Positions 50,815 to 59,125 of a stretch of 64,000 nucleotides of DNA are shown here, piece by piece; position 1 is the stretch's first letter, and each line of letters starts with the position of its first letter. The stretch lies in the IMG/VR virus record IMGVR_UViG_3300025168_000072, positions 1-64,000 of that record. One strand, 5' to 3'. The position numbers and the translations under genes are program-made. The DNA comes from a virus. A model generated the notes under the pieces. That model did not search any database and was not told the origin of the DNA. It saw only the letters and a program-made list of their open reading frames with translations.

Positions 50815-52713
50815 TTAGTTCATCTCCTTTAGTTCGCTGTATTTAGGGGCGCGAATGCGATTGTCGGATGATTCTTGACCCGACAAGGTTCCGTTCCATG
50901 TTGAAGCCCATGCGTTCCATGCTTGAGCATAAACGCCTTCAGGGGTTTCGACCACTTTACCGTTTAGGTAATTGGCGACAACAGGTTCGGAGGTTTTTGC
51001 TTCTTCGGATGCAATAGCAGGTTCGGAAGCAGGTTCGGCAGGGGCCAAAACCTTTTCTTCAACAACAGGTCGGGATGATTCCCAAGATGCGATTAAAGAT
51101 GTGATAGTGTCAGTTGAAAGGTCTTCATGTCCTTTTAGGCCGAGTTCGCTTGCTTTAGCAACAAGTCCACTTCGGATTTCTTCTGCTTTAGCGGCTTCGT
51201 TAGCCTTAAATTGTTCGATTTCAGCGCGAGCCAAAACCAATTCAGCCTGAATTGATTCCATCTCGGAGGCGAGGATTGTTTCTTCTTGGGTTTCTTCACT
51301 CATTGGATTCACCGTTGGTTGATTCTCACCACTTAACGATTGACCTATAAAGGTTGGTGATGACGATGCTACTTCGTTATTTTTGTCTAAACGCTTTACC
51401 TCTTCGATATTTGCACGATTATAGGCCGGTTTATGCACAATAGCCAAGTGGTCGAAAGTAAAGTCCATGTCAAATACCATGCCGTCTTTATCGGCCTTAA
51501 CAGGAACGCCGTAGCCGCCGATAGATACTCCATATTCGGGCTTTAACCACAAACCTGATTCAAGAGCCTCAAACAATTCAGCCCTAAGAACATGAGCAAC
51601 ATATCGCACTTCATACTTATTATCGCCTATGTCGTTAATTGTTGCCGAAGTTACTAATCCGACATTTGCTTCGTTTACGCCACCGTCAGTATTACGGTCA
51701 AAACCAACATCCTTTGCTTTAGGATGATTTAGTGTAAGGTCAGCACCGAACATTTGTTCTACTGCGTTTTCCGCCCCTCTACGAGTTAAAGACCAATTGT
51801 TTTTGTTGAAACCTTCGTGAAATGCTATTCCTTTTATCTCAATAATACTTTGGCCGGTGGATGCTTCTACTTTAGCGAAAATACTATCTACGGATATTTC
51901 CATAGTAACATTAACGGGTTGGCAAACACCTGCAACCAATTCTTCACCAATAGGACAAGAACAATTTTCGGATGCAATATTATCTCGCTTTAAGACTCTA
52001 CCATAACTTGCGTCTTTTTCTTTTTCTTTGTCGTAAGAAGCGTCTTCAGGGAACTCATGCCCTTCGTGTGCCGACATACAATCTTCGGATGAATTACCCA
52101 TTTGTTCACAGCGAGTCATAAACTTACTATGTGTTTCACCGTCTTCAGGAGAAGGTAGTGCGGCTTTTTTTGTTTTCATAGGAACACAATTAGGAACTTT
52201 ACGACCGTTTTTCATTTTCATACCGTATTGTTCCCAACCGGCTTCGCAAGGGTCGTCATCATCTTTTGCTTCCGCATGGTCGGAACAATCATCACAACAA
52301 GCCTCTACTATTTCTTCAATGTTAGCAAATATAGGTTGTTCTTCGTTTTCCATCCACTCTTCATGTAATGAAGCCTCTACTTTCTTTCCACCACGCCATT
52401 GTCTACAAGACCAATAACCGGGTGTGGTTCTGTCTTTCTTTTCGGAACAATTATGGCGGTCGCGGAAAGCCTTACGCCTTTTAGGGTCATCACGCTTAAT
52501 CTCCATGTTGGGGTCGCCAAAGCGCACGATAACTACTCTACCTGCACTGTTTTGAACATAAACAGCAAATTTCTTTTTACCGCCTGATGTGCGAAAAGGT
52601 TTGTTAAGTGTAACCTTTTTACCTTTGTATTCGGCGGCAACGGCAGGTAAATTGTCGTCATCCATATGTTCAGCACTTTTGATTTGTCTTTTAAGTGTTA
52701 GCCAAGTCTCCAT
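50815..52713 (-). CDS. Prohead protease fused to scaffold
   Basis: 632 residues. Residues 1-150 hold a basic domain with KAFRDRHNCSEKK and PGYWSCRQW. The middle (GADLTLNHPKAKD, AHVLRAELFEALES, FDHLAIVHKPAYNRA; about 330-430) matches DUF2213/capsid maturation proteases with conserved His residues. The C-terminal 200 residues are Glu/Ala-rich coiled coil, as in scaffolding proteins. It should shape and mature the prohead. Confidence 0.75.
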   Translation of the reverse strand: METWLTLKRQIKSAEHMDDDNLPAVAAEYKGKKVTLNKPFRTSGGKKKFAVYVQNSAGRVVIVRFGDPNMEIKRDDPKRRKAFRDRHNCSEKKDRTTPGYWSCRQWRGGKKVEASLHEEWMENEEQPIFANIEEIVEACCDDCSDHAEAKDDDDPCEAGWEQYGMKMKNGRKVPNCVPMKTKKAALPSPEDGETHSKFMTRCEQMGNSSEDCMSAHEGHEFPEDASYDKEKEKDASYGRVLKRDNIASENCSCPIGEELVAGVCQPVNVTMEISVDSIFAKVEASTGQSIIEIKGIAFHEGFNKNNWSLTRRGAENAVEQMFGADLTLNHPKAKDVGFDRNTDGGVNEANVGLVTSATINDIGDNKYEVRYVAHVLRAELFEALESGLWLKPEYGVSIGGYGVPVKADKDGMVFDMDFTFDHLAIVHKPAYNRANIEEVKRLDKNNEVASSSPTFIGQSLSGENQPTVNPMSEETQEETILASEMESIQAELVLARAEIEQFKANEAAKAEEIRSGLVAKASELGLKGHEDLSTDTITSLIASWESSRPVVEEKVLAPAEPASEPAIASEEAKTSEPVVANYLNGKVVETPEGVYAQAWNAWASTWNGTLSGQESSDNRIRAPKYSELKEMN

Positions 52714-53186
52714 ATTTGTTTAGATTCGTTGCGTATATTTTTGTATGTTTCTTTTGTCATAATATCTCTTACATCAGGAAACCATTTAACTTCTGTATAA
52801 CCTAATCTTGATACTACCTTTGCTAAGTGTGGTAATGTAGAATCCTCAATCGGATTAAGAATTGTAATTTTAGGTATGTCTTTCAACCATAAAGAATTAT
52901 TTCTTTGGTTTAGCAGGTAAGAATGTAAACCATGCCCTCGCCAATATTTGCGTATGTATGTGTTGCCAACCAATACAAATTTTTGTTTACCTTTTTCTTT
53001 TATCGTTAAAGAACCTGTATGACCTGCGGCTTGCCCGTTAATCATAAGAACCCAATAAACCATATTGTCAAACAATTTAGGATAGCCTTTTTCCGATGCG
53101 AGAGGTAATTGTCTACCCCATAATTCGCAAAGGTCTTCGTGCATCAATACAAGGTTTGTAGAAATAGAATCAACAAACAATGCCAT
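52698..53186 (-). CDS. GNAT-family acetyltransferase-like protein
   Basis: 162 residues. WVLMINGQAAGHTGSLTIKE and FVLVGNTYIRKYWRGHGLHS fit the beta strands and acetyl-CoA loop (R/Q-x-x-G-x-G/A) of GNAT enzymes, followed by the usual helix. It sits between the membrane protein and the protease in the virion operon. The target is unknown. Confidence 0.6.
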   Translation of the reverse strand: MALFVDSISTNLVLMHEDLCELWGRQLPLASEKGYPKLFDNMVYWVLMINGQAAGHTGSLTIKEKGKQKFVLVGNTYIRKYWRGHGLHSYLLNQRNNSLWLKDIPKITILNPIEDSTLPHLAKVVSRLGYTEVKWFPDVRDIMTKETYKNIRNESKQIWRLG

Positions 53187-53190
53187 TTAC

Positions 53191-53613
53191 TCATTCCTCT
53201 TGGGTTTGAATGGCGGCAATATTTTCTTTGTATTTTTCAACAATATGTGCGTGTTCTTGAGCCGATTTGAGCATTACTTGTTGATGCGACATAGAAGACT
53301 TTTCCATGTCAATAATATGTTGCTTTCGCATTGCATCTCGAACTCTTTCGTGTTCCATTTCAACACCCATGTTGTCAATCTCGATTGTTTGTTCGGATTC
53401 CCACATACGAAGAACTGTTCCAAGTGCCGGAACAGCCACACCACTAATAATTGCTAAAAGTGCAATGAATCCCTCAATCTCTACTAAGACAACATCGGGC
53501 TTCATTATACCCATACCGACTATTGAACCTGCGGCAAGAAGCCATAGGTAGATTGTTGGTAATACTGTTCTCTTAACCATTCGGTCGTTAAATGTGTCGG
53601 TTTTTTTATTCAT
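53191..53613 (-). CDS. Two-helix membrane protein with coiled-coil tail
   Basis: 140 residues. Two transmembrane segments (residues 17-38 and 46-68, IYLWLLAAGSIVGMGIM and ALLAIISGVAVPALGTV) followed by a long coiled coil rich in Glu, Met, His and Gln. Holin-like layout, though a structural role is equally possible. ATGA overlap with the portal gene. Confidence 0.6.
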   Translation of the reverse strand: MNKKTDTFNDRMVKRTVLPTIYLWLLAAGSIVGMGIMKPDVVLVEIEGFIALLAIISGVAVPALGTVLRMWESEQTIEIDNMGVEMEHERVRDAMRKQHIIDMEKSSMSHQQVMLKSAQEHAHIVEKYKENIAAIQTQEE

Positions 53614-54986
53614 TCGGATTCCTCCTTTTTGCCTTCTTGTTGGTTTGTTCGTGGTAATTCACCAAGATTTGTTTTAGGTTGAGAGTCTTGTCGGGATGCC
53701 CCGTCTTTTGTCGCAGGTAATCCCACGATGTCAAGTGATTCATTAAGTGTTAGTATACCTGATTGATAACCCATAACTGCTCGCTTCATCATATCCATTG
53801 GGGATTCTTCGGCAACAGGGGCAAAGTCAAAGTCCGGCAAGTCCGACATCTTATGTTCAATACCAAGTAATTCAAGGTGTTTTGAAAATAGTTTCATAAC
53901 TTCTTGTTTTACAACATACTGCAAACGACGAATCGCTGTGTTAGCCCACATATTTGCGTTGTATGTAGCGGCAAAGGTTGAACCCTTTTCTTGCCCTGCG
54001 GCTACACGGGGAACATGCAAAACTGCGGCGATATTTGCCCCGACCATATCAAGGAAAGCGGAGTTATCAGGAACGGTGTTATTGAGGTCTACATGGTGCA
54101 ATTCTACATAGGATGGTAGAATAGGCATTTGGTCGCCTCGAAGCCCTTCAAAGAGTGTTATAACATCATCCATGATGGTGTTTAGGCGTTCTACTTGTTC
54201 GTCGGGGTCTTGGATGTGTTCGATAGCCGATTTGTCAATAGTAATAAATTGCTTTGTCAAAGCATCTTCAAGAGCAATACGATTATTCATACTGTTATAC
54301 TTTGCTCGGATGGCTTGTTTGAGGGAGGTAAAACGGGATGCGCCCCACACACCGTATGTCTTGCGTAGTTTGATGTCGTCAAACCAATTAGAACGGTAAT
54401 CTATGCGAAAGTGCATTACTTCGGCTTTAGGGAATATCATAGGGTCAAGCCCTTGTTCTCTTAGGATGTAGTAATCGTTTGACATAATCGGGTTGTTTTC
54501 GTTAGCGGTAAACGGCATACCAGAAGCACCTCTTTTGTCTACAATACTAATTTGTTTTATGGGTAAACTTTGCACATCAGTAATACCGACACCTGCTCTA
54601 CCTACTAATTTGTTAATGTCATTACCGTATACCATAAGGTTACGCATAGCGTTAATCAAAAAGTCATCAAAGTCAAAAGACTCAATCATCATGTCTATTG
54701 CATTACGGATAGTGCCATTCTTTGCTTTCTTCATGTCAATGGTGTATGCGTTTGCTGTCAATGCGACTGAACGAACAGCACCGTTTAGTTCAGGGTCAAG
54801 TTTTACCATGCTATCAAACAAATCAAACTCATTGTCAAAATTAGTATCGGCTTGAAATTTGTCAGTTTCTTCAAATATGTTTGGTAAACCTGCGGCAACA
54901 CTTAAAGAAACATTTGAACCTACTCTTTGAATTGGTTGTTGTTTTGCGACAACCGGCTTAGAACGGAAACGGTCAAAAATGCCCAT
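53610..54986 (-). CDS. Portal protein
   Basis: 458 residues. GNDINKLVGRAGVGITDVQS, PKAEVMHFRIDYRSNWFDDI, GVWGASRFTSLKQAIRAKYN and the long HITANIAAVLHVPR-like helix region (SAFLDMVGANIAAVLHVPR) match tailed-virus portal proteins (HK97/T4-type core). Twelve copies would form the DNA channel. The N-terminus (GIFDRFRSKPVVAKQQP) is typical of portals. Confidence 0.85.
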   Translation of the reverse strand: MGIFDRFRSKPVVAKQQPIQRVGSNVSLSVAAGLPNIFEETDKFQADTNFDNEFDLFDSMVKLDPELNGAVRSVALTANAYTIDMKKAKNGTIRNAIDMMIESFDFDDFLINAMRNLMVYGNDINKLVGRAGVGITDVQSLPIKQISIVDKRGASGMPFTANENNPIMSNDYYILREQGLDPMIFPKAEVMHFRIDYRSNWFDDIKLRKTYGVWGASRFTSLKQAIRAKYNSMNNRIALEDALTKQFITIDKSAIEHIQDPDEQVERLNTIMDDVITLFEGLRGDQMPILPSYVELHHVDLNNTVPDNSAFLDMVGANIAAVLHVPRVAAGQEKGSTFAATYNANMWANTAIRRLQYVVKQEVMKLFSKHLELLGIEHKMSDLPDFDFAPVAEESPMDMMKRAVMGYQSGILTLNESLDIVGLPATKDGASRQDSQPKTNLGELPRTNQQEGKKEESE

Positions 54987-55012
54987 ATTTTACGGGTATA
55001 TCGGGTGGTTTA

Positions 55013-55135
55013 TCAATTATTGCCCCGTTTTTTTACTTTTTTTACAATTCCTCTACCGACAAAGAGCCAAAAGATAACTTCAAGCACAAGTAAAACGAAT
55101 GCAATTGGCCCGGAGTAATGATAGTCGAAGGCCAT
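55013..55135 (-). CDS. Small single-pass membrane protein
   Basis: 40 residues; one transmembrane helix (GPIAFVLLVLEVIFWLFVG) then a basic tail (KKVKKRGNN). GGAGG lies about 10 nt before ATG at 55135; ATG at 55174 would give 53 residues. First gene of the minus-strand virion unit, about 95 bp after structured element B. Function unknown. Confidence 0.5.
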   Translation of the reverse strand: MAFDYHYSGPIAFVLLVLEVIFWLFVGRGIVKKVKKRGNN

Positions 55136-55229
55136 ATCCGACATTCCTCCTGTATCATATTTAGTGATAGGCATGTTTGACTCTTAAGTATTAGTGATTC
55201 TTGATTATTTCTATTGTGTGTGTTATTAC

Positions 55230-55408
55230 AAAAAAAATAAAACGACGCACTGAATACTATTAGTGTTAATTCTTTTTTTGTTTCAAAGACAATTAAGAAA
55301 AGTAGTTATTACAATAAGCAAATAGGCAAAGTTGGCCCGTTCTTTACCTATGAAACAATAAAAGAATTATGTAAAAACGCAACACTGTGTCTAATTTAAT
55401 TCTTTTTA
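55230..55408 (-). ncRNA. Structured intergenic element, copy B (candidate ncRNA or leader)
   Basis: Inverted copy of the element at 7061-7236, read on the minus strand. A 10-bp hairpin starts the element (TAAAAAGAAT at 55408-55399, paired with the strand near 55363-55372). A 20-bp inverted repeat (55348-55367 with 55269-55288, two mismatches) overlaps it. Inside lie a 6-bp hairpin (55342-55347 with 55326-55331, 10-nt loop) and a 19-mer identical to copy A (55293-55311). It ends in a weak hairpin and an eight-T tract (55237-55230). Stem sequences differ from copy A while pairing is kept. The virion genes follow in the same direction. Confidence 0.6.
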
Positions 55409-55436
55409 CATAAGAGTAAACAATAAAAAAATAAAA

Positions 55437-55446
55437 CCTTATAAGG
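55437..55446. promoter_or_regulatory. Symmetrical TATA box, possibly bidirectional
   Basis: CCTTATAAGG is a perfect palindrome. Rightward it lies 26 bp before the ATG of the metallophosphoesterase (55468, leaderless). Leftward it lies about 26-30 bp before the start of structured element B. One core promoter could therefore serve both. Confidence 0.5.
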
Positions 55447-55467
55447 GGAGGGGATAAGCAAGATTTA

Positions 55468-56904
55468 ATGCGCGCTCCACCTAACTACGGACACGACTTA
55501 ATCCTTGAATTTTTTGACTCCGAAAAAAGCGTTATGGATAATGCACGAATGTTGCATGACATGGATAACAAAAAATCTGTTAAAGGTTGGGAAATGAGTA
55601 TTGTTAAAATGAAAAGTGCAGGTAAATTAGTAATTGAGCCAAAAGTAAAAGACACATCAAATACTTTTGCCGAAAAGGTTCCTGAGTCATACTTTTACGA
55701 CCAAGTAAATGATGAATACTTTACATTTCTTTCGACTGCCAACACCATGATTAAAGTTGAAGGTGATAGGCATAGAGCCATGAAAACCGCGTATAGTAAT
55801 ATGGTTGGTAAACCGGCATCCATCAACGAAGTATGTCGAGAGTTTGGCATACCGCGAGCATGGTTTGATGAGTATAGGCGGCGACATGGATGGACTCACG
55901 ACATGGATATTTACACTGATGAACAAATCATGGAGTCAAGTGTAGAACAATTAGTTGAAGACTTAGTTCTTAAGCGACGACATCAATTACATAAAAAGTT
56001 TGAGCGTAAAAAGTGGAAAGAAATAGAAGAAGATGCCGACAAGTATCGTATGTTTGAAACAAATGTTCTTGCCGATTTTAAGAATCTCATACAAGAAAAG
56101 GCAACAAGTGTCTCTCAATTGGCATTACCTGTAAGCAACGACCCATTCTCTCTTGTTATTAGTCCGACTGACTTTCATTGGGGCAAATACGGATGGGTTG
56201 ATGAAGTCGGTGAAACCTATAACTTTGACGAAGCCAAAAAACGCCTTATGGGTAAAACCCAAGAATTGATTACTCGACTTTACAGTAAACCTGAACAAAT
56301 TATTATTTCTACCGGTAGCGATTGGTTCCATGTTGATAACGATGCGGGAACTACAACAAAGGGAACACCTCAAGACATGATAGGTTCCCCTGCCGAAATA
56401 CTAATGACCGGTTGTAAGTTGGCGCGTGAACACATAGATTTGCTTAGGCAGGTTGCACCGGTCAAAGTAGTGTTTATGCCGGGTAACCACGATAGAATGT
56501 CGGCTATTGCTTTGATGATGTATTTGTCGGCAGTATACGAAGACTGCGAAGACTGCGAAGTTGTTGTATCTCCTTCAACCCGACAATATGTTGAGTATGG
56601 CAATAACCTTATTGGTTTTATTCATGGCGACGGTGCTAAAAACCTTGAAGAGTTAATGTCGTGCGAACAACGCGAGTTATGGGGCAAGTGCCAACACCAT
56701 ACTTGGTTTCACGGACATTTGCATCACCGTAAGGTTTTGGAAAGCAAAGGGTGTATGATTATACAATTACCATCCTTAGCCGGACATGACCGATACCATG
56801 CTCGACAAGGTTATACTACTTCTCAGGCCGGATTAGCCGCACACATTATTGACAAAGAAAAAGGAATTATAGGTTCTATGTTTGCCCCCGTTGGTGAGCA
56901 TTGA
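55468..56904 (+). CDS. Calcineurin-like metallophosphoesterase with N-terminal HTH
   Basis: 478 residues. The C-terminal half has ISPTDFHWG (D-x-H, about 226), ISTGSDWFH (GD-like, about 275), VVFMPGNHDRM (GNHD, about 325), FIHGDG and TWFHGHLHHRK (GH-x-H, about 415): a complete dinuclear metallophosphoesterase site, as in Mre11/SbcD-type nucleases and phage relatives. The N-terminal ~150 residues hold HTH-like segments (INEVCREFGIPRAWFDEYRR). A nuclease role in DNA processing or packaging is plausible. Confidence 0.8.
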   Translation: MRAPPNYGHDLILEFFDSEKSVMDNARMLHDMDNKKSVKGWEMSIVKMKSAGKLVIEPKVKDTSNTFAEKVPESYFYDQVNDEYFTFLSTANTMIKVEGDRHRAMKTAYSNMVGKPASINEVCREFGIPRAWFDEYRRRHGWTHDMDIYTDEQIMESSVEQLVEDLVLKRRHQLHKKFERKKWKEIEEDADKYRMFETNVLADFKNLIQEKATSVSQLALPVSNDPFSLVISPTDFHWGKYGWVDEVGETYNFDEAKKRLMGKTQELITRLYSKPEQIIISTGSDWFHVDNDAGTTTKGTPQDMIGSPAEILMTGCKLAREHIDLLRQVAPVKVVFMPGNHDRMSAIALMMYLSAVYEDCEDCEVVVSPSTRQYVEYGNNLIGFIHGDGAKNLEELMSCEQRELWGKCQHHTWFHGHLHHRKVLESKGCMIIQLPSLAGHDRYHARQGYTTSQAGLAAHIIDKEKGIIGSMFAPVGEH

Positions 56905-57047
56905 TGCCACATAAACCAATACCGAGAAAATTAAGGCGGTGTGCTATGTGTGGTTACGAATCCAAGATTTGTTATACAAGTCATAAAGTGTGGAGTTCTA
57001 AAGAAAAAAGAATGGTCTACTGTGGAATGATGAGGGTTGTAAGATGA
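56904..57047 (+). CDS. Zinc-binding mini-protein
   Basis: 47 residues, basic, with CAMCGYESKIC and one later Cys. TGATG start-stop overlap with the phosphoesterase and ATGA overlap with the next gene. Function unknown. Confidence 0.5.
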   Translation: MPHKPIPRKLRRCAMCGYESKICYTSHKVWSSKEKRMVYCGMMRVVR

Positions 57048-57172
57048 CTGAAATAAAACGAGAAGCGGTAGTGTGCGACTCATGCGGTTGGGCAAGTAAA
57101 TATATGATGAGGGGAAAGGCTTTAACAAGAGTCTGTCCGTATTGTGGAATGCGCTCGCTTAGACCGCAGTAG
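57044..57172 (+). CDS. Zinc-ribbon mini-protein
   Basis: 42 residues with CDSCGW and CPYCGM, a compact zinc ribbon. Overlaps the previous gene by 4 bp. It precedes the large terminase, so a small accessory packaging role is conceivable but unsupported by sequence. Confidence 0.55.
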   Translation: MTEIKREAVVCDSCGWASKYMMRGKALTRVCPYCGMRSLRPQ

Positions 57173-57241
57173 ATGATACTATGTATAACATAACAAAAAC
57201 CGTATTTTGGCAAATTCCTATCGAAAATTATGTGATGTCCT

Positions 57242-58732
57242 ATGGCGAGTATAAAACAAGCATTAGCATTTGAAAGAGCAAGGCACGATGTTCAATATTT
57301 TTATCGTTGGCTTGGTTATTCTTGGGGCGAACATATAGGTAAATGGATGGACTTATACACTGATAGGAAAGGTAGCCATGTTCACCGTGTATGTATTATC
57401 GCGCCTCGTTCCCATAGTAAAAGCACAACTTTGGGTGTTAAGTTATTGCATCAATGCCTTTTTGAGAAGTATAACGGTAATCCTTTACAGGTTTGGTTAT
57501 TTAGTGCAAGTCGCGATACTGCAATTCGCCGTTTGGCTGAAATTCGTAGTGATTTGACAAAGCACCCTGAATTATCTCGATACCTCGATACAAGACGAGG
57601 TGGTAAAGTCGAGTTGTATTTTAACAACGGCGCAGTAATCCGTTGTTCTTCTGTGGGTTCCGCTATTCGTGGTGAGCATCCGGCTATTATTGCTCTTGAC
57701 GATGTATTGCTTGACGCTAAAAAAGAGTTGAACAATGAACAGTTGCGCCATTGGTTGCGTAAGGTTGTTATGCCTATGCTTGACCCCGGCTCGTCAATTT
57801 ACTGTGTTGGAACTCCAATGGCTATGACTGACCTTTACCACACTGAAATGTTGGATAATACCCAATGGAAAAGCGGAACATGGTCGGCATTCCCTAATTG
57901 GGATGAGCATAAACACGACCCCGACAAATTGGAGGCTCTTTGGCCGGAGTTTAGACCGGCTCAATTTTTGCTTGAACAGCGTGAGTCTATGGGTGCGTTG
58001 GAGTTTGCTCAAGAATTGCTTTGTCGAGTAATAGATGACGACTCGGCAGTATATCCCCGTAAGTATACCCGTAAAAATATGGACTTAGAACAAGTGCTTG
58101 ATACAGAAAAGCGGGACAATTGCCGGTATGTTATTGGGTTTGACCCTTCGCAGGGATTAGGAAAAGACTACTCGGTGCTATGCGCTGTCCGACAAGAAAG
58201 TAATGGCGATTTAGTAGTGTCAAACATTTGGCGAAGGAACGACTTTCCCCCTGACAAACAGGCTGAAATGATTGGCGAATGGTGTAAGCGATACAGCGCA
58301 CCTTTGGCGGCTGAAGATGTCGGATTTCAACGATTGTTTAAGTCGCTGTTAGAGGCTAAGGGTATCGGCGTAGATTATAGGGAAAGTAAAGTTAGCAACA
58401 AAGGTTTGAAACAGGCTTTGCTTAACAGGCTTAGGGTGTGGTTCGAGCGAGAAAAAATTGTCATCCCGTATGGCGACGACAAAACTCGACGCATTATGAG
58501 CGAGTTGCTTGACGAATTAGAATCACACGCTTGGAAAAACGGCGAGATTGTTGATACAGGCCGACACAACGACTTGGTAATGGCATTGGCACACGCAGTA
58601 GACCAATTTTCAGGCGGAATGAAAGGTGCGAAAATGGTCTTTGGCAAATCGGGCAAAGGTGAATGGGCCGGTGGTAAGGCTAAAGCAAGAGCGCGTGGCA
58701 ATCTTAAGGTCGTTAATCGACGCAGGTATTGA
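57242..58732 (+). CDS. terL: Terminase large subunit
   Basis: 496 residues. The ATPase has a Walker A-like APRSHSKST (about 52-60), Walker B IIALDDV (about 149-155) and the coupling motif YCVGTPM. The nuclease has IGFDPSQGLGKDYS (about 299), AAEDVG (about 360) and GRHNDLVMALAHA (about 440), the three RNase H-like acidic sites. It packages viral DNA into proheads. It is on the opposite strand from the portal and capsid genes. The basic tail (KARARGNLKVVNRRRY) may contact DNA. Confidence 0.92.
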   Translation: MASIKQALAFERARHDVQYFYRWLGYSWGEHIGKWMDLYTDRKGSHVHRVCIIAPRSHSKSTTLGVKLLHQCLFEKYNGNPLQVWLFSASRDTAIRRLAEIRSDLTKHPELSRYLDTRRGGKVELYFNNGAVIRCSSVGSAIRGEHPAIIALDDVLLDAKKELNNEQLRHWLRKVVMPMLDPGSSIYCVGTPMAMTDLYHTEMLDNTQWKSGTWSAFPNWDEHKHDPDKLEALWPEFRPAQFLLEQRESMGALEFAQELLCRVIDDDSAVYPRKYTRKNMDLEQVLDTEKRDNCRYVIGFDPSQGLGKDYSVLCAVRQESNGDLVVSNIWRRNDFPPDKQAEMIGEWCKRYSAPLAAEDVGFQRLFKSLLEAKGIGVDYRESKVSNKGLKQALLNRLRVWFEREKIVIPYGDDKTRRIMSELLDELESHAWKNGEIVDTGRHNDLVMALAHAVDQFSGGMKGAKMVFGKSGKGEWAGGKAKARARGNLKVVNRRRY

Positions 58733-58770
58733 TACTTGTTTTTCATAATTTTTTGTAGTAAATTTTGCGG

Positions 58771-58806
58771 GAGGCTAAGCAATGGTAAATGTGCCTCTTT
58801 TTTTTA
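58771..58806 (+). terminator. Terminator after terL
   Basis: GAGGC (58771-58775) pairs with GCCTC (58793-58797) and is followed by a run of nine T residues. It lies 39 bp after the terminase stop. Confidence 0.6.
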
Positions 58807-59125
58807 CTTTTGGAGTAAAAAAAGAAAAAACCCCCCAAAACCCCCCCTAAATGGGCCTGAAATTTTCCGATGGTATCAATTGACCTATTGATACCTTGAA
58901 GGCTCACAGAGGCGTTTATATTGCTGTTTTTAGGGGTGTTTCGAGTTTGTCTATGTCGGCACTTTACAATTGACATGAAAAAGGCACCCGTCGGTTCATG
59001 TTTTGGATAAGTCAAATACGGGTGAACATTTGACTTTCTATCCTTTGTTTTCGATTCTTAGCACCTCGTTTTGGTATTGATTACAATAATTTAATTCGAT
59101 AAACAGGCTTTCAGTCAAGCGTTTT
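58807..59125. other. Convergent intergenic region with two hairpins, no gene
   Basis: About 320 bp between terL and the minus-strand gene at 59126. It holds a purine/C-rich stretch (58815-58850), a perfect 9-bp hairpin GGTATCAAT/ATTGATACC (58872-58880 with 58887-58895, 6-nt loop) and a 7-bp inverted repeat CACCCGT/ACGGGTG (58985-58991 with 59018-59024). The hairpins may end transcripts from either side. A minus-strand open frame here is not convincing. Confidence 0.45.

Noticed and set aside
30452-55118. Plus-strand open frames within the virion region
   Set aside because: All are antisense to long minus-strand genes with recognisable products; compositions rich in Ser, Pro and Cys are typical of shadow frames.
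7100-55367. The two inverted elements as att sites of an integrated prophage
   Set aside because: They are in opposite orientation, diverged outside the arms, and no integrase or host flanking genes are present. Recombination sites remain possible but are not supported.
57181-57270. 29-codon frame before terL
   Set aside because: Overlaps the terminase start out of frame, has no ribosome-binding site and no recognisable feature.
58815-58850. Telomere-like C-rich repeat marking a genome end
   Set aside because: Only two C6-C7 runs separated by A residues; no true tandem repeat and it lies inside the genome next to a terminator.
58743-59015. Minus-strand coding region of 90 codons after terL
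   Set aside because: Low-complexity (poly-Lys/Phe from A and T tracts), no ribosome-binding site, and it covers the terminator hairpins.
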